From JBBTXL01 sp038062295 (GTDB lineage Bacteria; Patescibacteriota; Minisyncoccia; GWC2-36-17; WO2-46-25): 19,659 nt of DNA. Shown here piece after piece: positions 1-5,646 of the stretch. Both the position numbers and the translations under genes were made by a program. The DNA lies in NCBI GenBank assembly GCA_038062295.1, contig JBBTXL010000009.1, positions 1 through 19,659 on the forward strand, written 5' to 3'. Position 1 is the first letter of the stretch. Each line of letters begins with the position of its first letter. The notes beneath the pieces were generated by a model. That model saw nothing but the letters and a program-made list of their open reading frames with translations. It had not been told where the DNA came from and did not search any database.

Positions 1-233
1 CCGGCATTAAAAAGGGATGTTGCCCTGCGAAAGTCATAGCCGGTCGCCGGCTCACTCATACCATCTGCTCCCGGGGCCGTCCAGGTAAATTGTATGGACG
101 TACTGCCTGCGCTAACCGCCATCAAGTCAATGATATCGGCCGGGGCAACGGATGCGGTATCGGCAAAAACGGACGAGGTTATCGCCGCCAGCATCACCAT
201 CACCAAGACAGAAAATATAAGGGTTTTTTGCAT
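1..233 (-). CDS. Exported fibronectin type III domain protein, N-terminal part (runs off window)
   Basis: Reading the minus strand from an ATG at 233-231 gives an open frame to the window edge (77 codons). It starts with a classical signal peptide: MQKT, then a hydrophobic core rich in Leu, Val and Met, ending near VFA-DTAS. The following residues (PADIIDLMAV, then STSIQFTWTAPG and a later TGYDFR) have the alternating pattern of the first strands of an fn3 domain. The product is therefore likely secreted or surface-anchored and mediates protein or glycan contacts; no enzyme activity is implied. It is divergent from another fn3 gene (357-1556) and shares an intergenic promoter region with it. 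No convincing Shine-Dalgarno precedes the ATG. The 3' end lies outside the window, so total length and any C-terminal anchor are unknown. Confidence 0.75.
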   Translation of the reverse strand, partial: MQKTLIFSVLVMVMLAAITSSVFADTASVAPADIIDLMAVSAGSTSIQFTWTAPGADGMSEPATGYDFRRATSLFNA

Positions 234-239
234 AGATAC

Positions 240-268
240 TTGACTTTTTATCTGTTTTCGTGTATAGA
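240..268 (+). promoter_or_regulatory. Candidate sigma70-type promoter for the rightward fn3 gene
   Basis: A -35-like TTGACT (240-245) is followed after exactly 17 nt by a -10-like TATAGA (263-268). Transcription would start near 275, leaving about an 80-nt leader before the GTG at 357. The -10 box abuts the -10 box of the leftward promoter, so the two may compete for RNA polymerase. Prediction from consensus only. Confidence 0.5.
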
Positions 269-269
269 C

Positions 270-298
270 TATATATATCAAAACTACGGTTTTGTCAA
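270..298 (-). promoter_or_regulatory. Candidate sigma70-type promoter for the leftward fn3 gene
   Basis: On the minus strand a perfect TTGACA (298-293) is followed after 17 nt by TATATA (275-270), inside an alternating AT run. Transcription would start near 263, giving a leader of about 30 nt before the ATG at 233. This is among the best consensus promoter matches in the window. Confidence 0.6.
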
Positions 299-338
299 GA
301 GTCATGAGCGATACCGGACCTTAACAACCATATATCAC

Positions 339-350
339 AAAGAGGGGGTG
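339..350 (+). promoter_or_regulatory. Shine-Dalgarno site deciding the GTG start at 357
   Basis: AAAGAGGGGGTG closely resembles the anti-SD complement AAAGGAGGTG and ends 6 nt before a GTG at 357-359. That GTG begins a typical signal peptide, so it is preferred over the ATG at 90, whose frame reads through a low-quality stretch and through the promoter region. It is the only clear SD seen in the window. Confidence 0.6.
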
Positions 351-356
351 AGTGCG

Positions 357-1556
357 GTGAAAAATATCATTGTATTGTTTGCTATTGCTACTCTATTGGT
401 TACTGCATCATACGGTGATGCAGGAGACGTGGCACTGTCATGGGAATGCGGCGGGGGGTGTCTTGCTCCCGACCTTGCCGGTTTCAAAGCGTATTGGGGG
501 CTCGCCTCACGGTTGTATGGCGAAAACACCGACACACGCATGGCAACACCAATCGGTGATATGTGCACTATTGCGCCACAACCGTGCAACACGTATACGC
601 ATACGATATCAAGCCTGCCTGATGGTTCGATCTACTACTTCGCGGTGAGTGCATATGACACGGCAATGAACGAGAGCGAGTATTCCAATGAGGTGTTCAA
701 GAATGTCGCTATCCCTGCCCTTTCCACCCCAACCGGTGTGCAAATAACCGGCGGGGGAAGCATCACAGCAAGCTGGAACGCGGTGTCGGGCGCTCAAGGA
801 TACCAGATGTCCGCGCGGTCAAACGGCGGGTACTATGTGATCATCGATGTGGGAACATCCCTGACGTACACACTCTATCGGCTTGCGCCGGAGACGTACT
901 ATGTGAAAGTAAGAACGTATCAAGGAAGTTCGTTCAGCAATTATTCAAGCGAGGCATCGGTCACGCTTCTGGCAAATTCCACATTGCCGGCCGATGTGAG
1001 CAACTTTACGGCAAATCCGTTCGGCACCGGCGTGCGGTTGTCATGGACAAATCCGCCCGACCAGGACTTTTGCTGTCTCATCCTGGACTACGCAACGACC
1101 ACGCCGCCCGTCTGGATAAATATCGAAAATCCAAAGGGGGCTCTGGGGAAACCACAAACCTACGACCATTTGAACTTGCCTCCGGGAACATATCAGTACC
1201 GGATACGGACGCGCGACACAAGCGGGAACACCACGAGCACTGAGTACGCGATGGCAGAAAGGCGGGAGGATATTCCGAACGCGCCGGTGATCACACCGGA
1301 AACTCCTCCGGACGTTGTGGAACAACAACCCGACGTCATACCTGTTACAGATGCGAACGAAGAATCACCCACACCTTCTCCTGCAGAGGAAAATGGGGGG
1401 TTTCAGGGGTTTGGCTGCGGGACGATTTCCGGACCGCCGCCTCCCGGCTCCGGTACCGATGTGAGTCCCTTGGCAATCGCTGCTATATTGCTCTTTATGG
1501 CGTTCCGCCGAATGAATCGGCAGAACGCATGTAATCAAACTGCCCGGTCTGTATAA
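357..1556 (+). CDS. Exported triple fibronectin type III protein with CTERM-like sorting tail
   Basis: The 399-residue product starts at GTG 357, after an SD site. Residues 1-19 form a signal peptide (MKNIIVLFAIATLLV). Three fn3-like repeats follow at about residues 22-117, 118-205 and 206-292, each with a Trp in strand B (ALSWE, ITASWN, RLSWTN) and a late Tyr motif (YYFAVSAYD, YYVKVRTYQ, YQYRIRTRD). The first is Cys-rich (CGGGC, then C..APQPC). A Pro/Glu-rich linker (about 295-345) leads to a Gly-Cys-Gly patch near 354, a Pro-rich spacer, a hydrophobic segment (SPLAIAAILLFMAF) and RR. This resembles the MYXO/JDVT-CTERM type of C-terminal sorting signal, implying processing and surface attachment, but the exact family is uncertain. 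The gene is the only one on the plus strand, and its last codons overlap the terminator. It is likely a cell-surface adhesion or structural protein. Confidence 0.8.
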   Translation: MKNIIVLFAIATLLVTASYGDAGDVALSWECGGGCLAPDLAGFKAYWGLASRLYGENTDTRMATPIGDMCTIAPQPCNTYTHTISSLPDGSIYYFAVSAYDTAMNESEYSNEVFKNVAIPALSTPTGVQITGGGSITASWNAVSGAQGYQMSARSNGGYYVIIDVGTSLTYTLYRLAPETYYVKVRTYQGSSFSNYSSEASVTLLANSTLPADVSNFTANPFGTGVRLSWTNPPDQDFCCLILDYATTTPPVWINIENPKGALGKPQTYDHLNLPPGTYQYRIRTRDTSGNTTSTEYAMAERREDIPNAPVITPETPPDVVEQQPDVIPVTDANEESPTPSPAEENGGFQGFGCGTISGPPPPGSGTDVSPLAIAAILLFMAFRRMNRQNACNQTARSV

Positions 1557-1577
1557 CAGATCGGGCAGTTTTCTTTT
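1537..1577 (+). terminator. Strong intrinsic terminator between convergent genes
   Basis: Arms 1537-1552 and 1556-1571 form a 16-bp stem (one G-T wobble) around a 3-nt loop, followed by TTTTCTTTTT on the plus strand. It ends the fn3 gene, whose TAA stop (1554-1556) lies in the apex. It can also form in the gatB transcript arriving from the right, but the T-tract on that side is poor. Confidence 0.9.
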
Positions 1578-1591
1578 TACTGTACACGTGG

Positions 1592-3058
1592 TTACTGCAA
1601 TAACTTCTGGAAAAGCTCTCTGACAACCTGCGGATTTGCTTTTCCTTTGGTATGTGCCATGACTTTCCCGACCAGCGCCTCAAGCGCATTGGTCTTTCCT
1701 TTTTTGTAATCGGCAACGATCGCGGGATGTGCGTCAAAAGCCTCTCTGGCTATCCGCTCAAGCTCTCCCGTATCACTCGTCTGTAAAAGCCCGCGCTCGG
1801 CAATGATATTACTGGGGTCTTTACCGGTACGAAACATTTCTTCAAGCACCACTTTTCCAGCGGCGGAGGTGACTGTTCCCTTTTCAAGCAACAAAATAAG
1901 TTCCGCAAAGTTCTCCGGGGTGATGCGCATCTCGCTGATCGATGTTCCTGTTTCGTTCAGAAGTTTGCGCAGGTCGGTATTAAAATAATTCACCGCGCGC
2001 TTCACTGGCACAGGAAGCTCTTCCTTGCCCAGAACACCTCCCAATTCCGATACTACATGCTCAAAAAACGCCGCGGTATATTTGTCGGATACGATGATTT
2101 CAACGTCCTTTGCGCCGATACCGAATTCGCTTTCAAAACGGGCAACTTTTTGGTCGGGCAACTCCGGCAGTGACGCGGCAAGCCGCGCCACGTCAATGCG
2201 CTGGTCTTTGGGAATGCTCGGATCGTCACCCACAATGATCGCGGGAATGTCCGGCTCGGGAAAGTAACGATAGTCGTGCGCGGATTCTTTGAGGCGCTGC
2301 GATACCGTCGCTTTTTTATTCTCATCCCACCCGCGCGTTTCCTGGATGACCCGCGCTCCCTTTTCAAGCGCAGCGCTTTGGCGCTTGATCTCATACGCGA
2401 TCGCGTCGCGCACGGCGGCAAAGGAATTGAGGTTCTTGATCTCCACCTTGGTTCCCCGCGCTCCGTCGTCACCCGTCATACTGATGTTCACCTCGCAGCG
2501 CATCTGCCCCTTTTCCATGTTCGCATCCGACACCTCCAGATACTGAAATATCATCTGGAGTTTTTTGGCGCATGCCACCGCTTCTTCCGCGCTCGTAATA
2601 TCTGGCTCCGTCACCAACTCCATGAGCGGCACGCCCGCGCGGTTAAAATCGACAAAGCTCGCGCCGACAGCGCCGTGCACAAGCCGCCCGGTGTCTTCCT
2701 CCAAATGCACCCGCGTAATACGCACCCGCTTCCCTAAAACCTCCAGCCATCCGCGCTCGGCAAACGGCATATCGTACTGCGAGATCTGGTACCCTTTGGG
2801 CAGGTCCGGGTAAAAATAGTTCTTGCGATCGAACTTCGAACGCTCGGCGATGGTGCAGGAAAGCGCCAGCCCGACCTTCACGACCGCCTCAACCGCGTTT
2901 TTATTCGGAACCGGCAGCGTTCCCGGATGCCCCATGCATACCGGGCACACATGCGCGTTGGGATGCGTTTCGTCCGGATCGTTGGCGCACCCGCAAAACA
3001 TTTTGGTATGCGTTTTAAGCTGGGAATGAATTTCGAGTCCAATGACCGGTTGCCTCAT
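1592..3058 (-). CDS. gatB: Aspartyl/glutamyl-tRNA(Asn/Gln) amidotransferase subunit B
   Basis: GatB is the tRNA-binding and kinase/transamidation subunit of the GatCAB complex, which converts Glu-tRNA(Gln) and/or Asp-tRNA(Asn) to the amide forms. The 488-residue product is full family length. Visible hallmarks are the N-terminal VIGLEIHSQLKT, a Cys cluster C22-x-C24 with CPVC at 38-41 (zinc site), the RKNYFYPDLPKGYQISQYD block near 78-96, and LMELVTEPDI. The YqeY-like C-terminal tail ends in NPQVVRELFQKLLQ. It is the last gene of secE-nusG-rplK-tmk-gatB, 5 nt after tmk, and converges on the fn3 gene. The partner genes gatC and gatA lie about 10 kb away beside ligA, so the complex is encoded at split loci. 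No SD is seen; the start follows the tmk stop directly, suggesting translational coupling. Confidence 0.97.
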   Translation of the reverse strand: MRQPVIGLEIHSQLKTHTKMFCGCANDPDETHPNAHVCPVCMGHPGTLPVPNKNAVEAVVKVGLALSCTIAERSKFDRKNYFYPDLPKGYQISQYDMPFAERGWLEVLGKRVRITRVHLEEDTGRLVHGAVGASFVDFNRAGVPLMELVTEPDITSAEEAVACAKKLQMIFQYLEVSDANMEKGQMRCEVNISMTGDDGARGTKVEIKNLNSFAAVRDAIAYEIKRQSAALEKGARVIQETRGWDENKKATVSQRLKESAHDYRYFPEPDIPAIIVGDDPSIPKDQRIDVARLAASLPELPDQKVARFESEFGIGAKDVEIIVSDKYTAAFFEHVVSELGGVLGKEELPVPVKRAVNYFNTDLRKLLNETGTSISEMRITPENFAELILLLEKGTVTSAAGKVVLEEMFRTGKDPSNIIAERGLLQTSDTGELERIAREAFDAHPAIVADYKKGKTNALEALVGKVMAHTKGKANPQVVRELFQKLLQ

Positions 3059-3063
3059 ACTTG

Positions 3064-3711
3064 TTAGAATAATTTTGAAAGCACAGCCTGGCCTGCGGCA
3101 GCCGCTTCTTCCCGTGTGCCATTACCGGGAATAGAGTAGACGTTTGGAAATCGGCCGGTAATTTCTTCATAGCACCGCGCCGTCCGCGCCATGAATCCCT
3201 CCTTTTTTTCAAAATACTCCATATCATCCTCCTTGACCCGTCCCCGGACGCGCGCAAGCGCGACATCCGCGTCCGCAACGATCAGTAGTGTTGCGTTGGG
3301 CGCAAAAAAAAGATCACCGAGTATTTCTTCATGCAGACGCGTGATGTCTTCAAACGACGCGCCGGCAGCCATGCCGTAGGCGAATGTGGAGAGAAAATAA
3401 CGGTCGCAGACAACCACGGAATTCTTTTTTTTCAGGTGCGGAATGATAACCGACTCACAGTGGTCCCGCCGGTCGCGCACATACAATTCCTGGAACGCGA
3501 GCGGATCTTGCGGCGCAAGCTCTTTGCCCGCCAACATGTTGTGGATACGCGCACCAAAACCCGTGTCCTGCGGTTCATGCGTTTTGAGAATATTGCGCTT
3601 TGGATAACGCCCGGAAATCCACGCAACCGTCTTGCCGACCTGGTCCGACTTGCCGCTGCCGTCAATTCCCTCAACGGCGATGAAGACGCCGGGGAAAGGG
3701 TTGGTGCGCAT
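3064..3711 (-). CDS. tmk: Thymidylate kinase
   Basis: Thymidylate kinase phosphorylates dTMP to dTDP with ATP in the cytoplasm, on the route to dTTP. The 215-residue protein has a P-loop EGIDGSGKS at 14-22, the DR(Y) substrate motif at 103-105 (CDRYFLSTFAYG), and the TLLIVADADVALARVRGR strand-helix before the lid. The usual R-E-P after the P-loop region appears as THEPQDTG (44-51), a mild variant. Length is normal (about 205-215). The gene lies between rplK (5 nt) and gatB (5 nt) in an apparent translation operon; its 3711 start is the first ATG after the rplK stop. Kinship to other P-loop nucleotide kinases is possible, but the DRY motif and length favour Tmk. Confidence 0.93.
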   Translation of the reverse strand: MRTNPFPGVFIAVEGIDGSGKSDQVGKTVAWISGRYPKRNILKTHEPQDTGFGARIHNMLAGKELAPQDPLAFQELYVRDRRDHCESVIIPHLKKKNSVVVCDRYFLSTFAYGMAAGASFEDITRLHEEILGDLFFAPNATLLIVADADVALARVRGRVKEDDMEYFEKKEGFMARTARCYEEITGRFPNVYSIPGNGTREEAAAAGQAVLSKLF

Positions 3712-3716
3712 GCTTT

Positions 3717-4142
3717 CTAATCTTTTATAACGACGCCCATGGAACGGGCAGTTCCCGCAATGATCTTTGCGGCGTGCTCAGTATCATACGCGTTCAGATC
3801 AGCCTTTTTCTTCTCCGCAATTTCCCGAAGATGCGCGGATGTGATCGTTCCTACTTTCTCTTTATGAGGCACCGCGGATCCCTTTTCAAGCTTTGCGGCC
3901 TTTTTGATAAGCTCGGATGCCGGAGGCGTTTTCAGTTTGAACTCGAACGTCCGGTCTTCAAAAATGGTGACCTCGGCGGGAACCATGTCCCCCATTTTAT
4001 CCTTGGTCTGTTCGTTGTATTGCGTGCAAAACTGCTGGATATTAATGCCATGCGGCCCCAGCATAGTACCCACCGGCGGCGCCGGATTCGCGGCTCCCGC
4101 TTTCAGATTCAATTTTATGACTGTCTTAATCGGCTTTGCCAT
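3717..4142 (-). CDS. rplK: 50S ribosomal protein L11 (uL11)
   Basis: L11 forms the base of the L7/L12 stalk with 23S rRNA helices 43-44 and takes part in factor-dependent GTPase activation. Starting at MAKPIKTVIKL gives exactly 141 residues, the usual family size; upstream in-frame residues belong to the nusG end and are discarded. The family blocks are GAANPAPPVGTMLGPHGINI, then EVTIFEDRTFEFKLKTPPAS, and a C-terminal HAAKIIAGTARSMGV. It starts 10 nt after nusG. The gene that usually follows, rplA (L1), is absent: tmk comes next. Several CPR lineages are reported to lack L1, which would fit. No SD precedes the start; the upstream sequence is A/T-rich. Confidence 0.97.
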   Translation of the reverse strand: MAKPIKTVIKLNLKAGAANPAPPVGTMLGPHGINIQQFCTQYNEQTKDKMGDMVPAEVTIFEDRTFEFKLKTPPASELIKKAAKLEKGSAVPHKEKVGTITSAHLREIAEKKKADLNAYDTEHAAKIIAGTARSMGVVIKD

Positions 4143-4152
4143 AATGTTTTTT

Positions 4153-4698
4153 CTAAAGTCTCTTGATCTGTAAAAAATCAAGTTCCACCGGCGTCTCGCG
4201 GCCGAAGAGCGAAACCAATACCTTCACCTTTCCGCGCTCTTCGTCTACTTCCGCAACCTTGCCGTCGTACTCTTTGAACGGCCCGTCCGTGATCTTGACG
4301 GCATCACCCACTGCCACATCGATCTTGTACTTTGGCTCCTCCGTTCCTGTGCGCTTCTGCAATTGCGCGACCTCTTCGGGCGACAGCGCCGTCGGGGTTA
4401 CTCCCGACCCGACAAACCCCGTCACCCGGGGAGTATTGCGAATAACGTACCATGAATCATCCGTAACCACCATGTCCACCAAAACATACCCCGGATAGAT
4501 CTTTTCCTCCACCGTTTGCCGTTTGCCATTCTTCATTTTGATCTTTTTTTCTTTGGGAACCAGCACCCCGAAGATCTTATCCTCCATACCCATGGATTCG
4601 ATGCGCTGCCTCAAATTGCGCGCAACCGCATCCTCATATCCCGAATAGGTGTGGATCGCGTACCAACTCCTTCCCTGCTGTCCGGTTTGTTTGCTCAT
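4153..4698 (-). CDS. nusG: Transcription termination/antitermination protein NusG
   Basis: NusG binds RNA polymerase to modulate pausing, Rho-dependent termination and coupling with the ribosome. The 181-residue product has the N-terminal NGN domain (WYAIHTYSGYEDAVARNL at 12-29, then EKIYPGYVLVDM and NTPRVTGFVG near 88-97). The C-terminal KOW domain spans about 128-181 (VAVGDAVKITDGPFKEYDG, then LFGRETPVELDFLQIKRL). Length is typical. The start codon overlaps the secE stop as ATGA, implying translational coupling, and the gene precedes rplK, the classic secE-nusG-rplK order. Confidence 0.97.
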   Translation of the reverse strand: MSKQTGQQGRSWYAIHTYSGYEDAVARNLRQRIESMGMEDKIFGVLVPKEKKIKMKNGKRQTVEEKIYPGYVLVDMVVTDDSWYVIRNTPRVTGFVGSGVTPTALSPEEVAQLQKRTGTEEPKYKIDVAVGDAVKITDGPFKEYDGKVAEVDEERGKVKVLVSLFGRETPVELDFLQIKRL

Positions 4699-4904
4699 GC
4701 GCCGATAATATAGGTGTTCAAAAGATATGAGAACAAGATATCAAGCAGCCCGAGAAACAGCGCCATAACTATAGAAAACGCGATGACGATCACGGTATTT
4801 TTTGTCGTTACCTGACGAGAAGGAAAGCTTGTTTTTGTCAGTTCCACGCGCACCTCGCGCAGAAACGTGACGGTCGTCACCCACAGTCGTGATAATGCAT
4901 TCAT
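4695..4904 (-). CDS. secE: Preprotein translocase subunit SecE
   Basis: SecE is the essential small clamp subunit of the SecYEG channel in the cytoplasmic membrane. This is the short single-helix form (69 residues). An amphipathic segment with the family pattern FLREVRVELTKTSFPSRQ (14-31) is followed by one transmembrane helix (about 38-62). The position before nusG, with an ATGA overlap, supports the call. It heads the five-gene operon running to gatB. The start is preceded by an A/T-rich leader containing a hairpin with a T6 run (4918-4938), 16 nt upstream. Confidence 0.92.
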   Translation of the reverse strand: MNALSRLWVTTVTFLREVRVELTKTSFPSRQVTTKNTVIVIAFSIVMALFLGLLDILFSYLLNTYIIGA

Positions 4905-4917
4905 AACTTATTTTTCA

Positions 4918-4938
4918 TTTAAAAAAGCCCCGAGGGGC
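4918..4938 (-). terminator. Short hairpin plus T-run: terminator or secE leader attenuator
   Basis: On the minus strand GCCCCTCGGGGC (4938-4927) forms a small GC-only hairpin followed directly by six T residues (4926-4921). It is the natural terminator of the gyrB-pilin transcript. A promoter-like pair lies upstream of it and the secE start lies only 16 nt past the T-run, so it may instead or also act within the secE leader. The stem is short (4-5 bp), so strength is uncertain. Confidence 0.6.
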
Positions 4939-4950
4939 AGTGTTACCTGT

Positions 4951-4979
4951 ACTGTACTCCCTTTTGCTGATGCCGTCAA
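4951..4979 (-). promoter_or_regulatory. Candidate promoter of the secE-nusG-rplK-tmk-gatB operon
   Basis: TTGACG (4979-4974) and TACAGT (4956-4951) are separated by 17 nt on the minus strand. Transcription would start near 4944, upstream of the hairpin at 4927-4938, giving a leader of roughly 40 nt that contains the hairpin. No room exists for a standard promoter between the hairpin and the ATG at 4904. Confidence 0.45.
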
Positions 4980-4992
4980 TCCCTCGCTTAGA

Positions 4993-5646
4993 CTAGAGAA
5001 TAAACCCTTCAAGAATGGAGATAACACTGAACGCCAGTATGGCAACGGCAACGCCGACAATGGCATACACCAAAACATGATTTGCAATGGAAACCTTTTG
5101 CGCCTCTCCCGCCGCGGTCATGTACAAAAAGCCGGCATACAACCCCACCGCGACGGAAAGAATGGCAAGGAGCCACGAGAACCAGTTCACAATGTTGGCG
5201 AGCGCCTGAAGAACCGTCATGCCCGCCGTCGCCACGTTACATGCCGGGTCGCCCGAAAGTTTTATCGCTTCGGCAAGCGGAATCTCGTTTGAGGGGTCGG
5301 ACGGCGGCGCGCCCGCCACACTTACCACCAACGCGACGATCGCCGGCGCCAACAGTAAAATACCGGCGCCAACAATGGTATATATAAGAATTTGACGCGC
5401 TGACTGCACCCTCCCGGGATTACCGCCCGCCGTCAGAAGCAAGAAGCTCGCGTACAGTACCATAAGCACCGCGATCGGCGGCATCAGCTTTTGTACCAAA
5501 AAGTTCACCACCAAACACACCAGCCCGTGCACCGTGCTTGCTTTGAGCGGGTTCCACAGTATCTCTGCATGAGCCAAGTCAGCGATGCCGACAAAACCAA
5601 AAACCGCCAAAAATACGAATGCGAGGTACAGTGAATATTTTCTCAT
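4993..5646 (-). CDS. Duplicated VirB2/TrbC-like T4SS pilin-type membrane protein
   Basis: The 217-residue product begins with a signal peptide (MRKYSLYLAFVFLAV..., ending near AHA at 27). It then holds two homologous halves. Each has a helix (NFLVQKLMPPIAVLMVLYASF near 48-68; NIVNWFSWLLAILSVAVGLYAGF near 151-173), a short polar turn (TAGGNPGRVQSARQ; TAAGEAQKVSIANH), and a second helix (ILIYTIVGAGILLLAPAIVALVV; VLVYAIVGVAVAILAFSVISIL). The helix-G-basic turn-helix pattern is that of VirB2/TrbC-like pilins common in CPR genomes (the Pfam T4SS_pilin type). A single polypeptide carrying two copies is unusual for a pilin. Its start overlaps the gyrB stop as ATGA, so it is translationally coupled to gyrB. 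No other T4SS genes are in the window. Function is inferred: surface filament subunit or membrane scaffold. Confidence 0.75.
   Translation of the reverse strand: MRKYSLYLAFVFLAVFGFVGIADLAHAEILWNPLKASTVHGLVCLVVNFLVQKLMPPIAVLMVLYASFLLLTAGGNPGRVQSARQILIYTIVGAGILLLAPAIVALVVSVAGAPPSDPSNEIPLAEAIKLSGDPACNVATAGMTVLQALANIVNWFSWLLAILSVAVGLYAGFLYMTAAGEAQKVSIANHVLVYAIVGVAVAILAFSVISILEGFIL

Noticed and set aside
90..356. N-terminal extension of the fn3 gene from an ATG at 90
   Set aside because: It runs through the divergent promoters and the start of the other fn3 gene, gives a His-rich atypical sequence, and precedes a well-placed SD and a signal peptide at 357.
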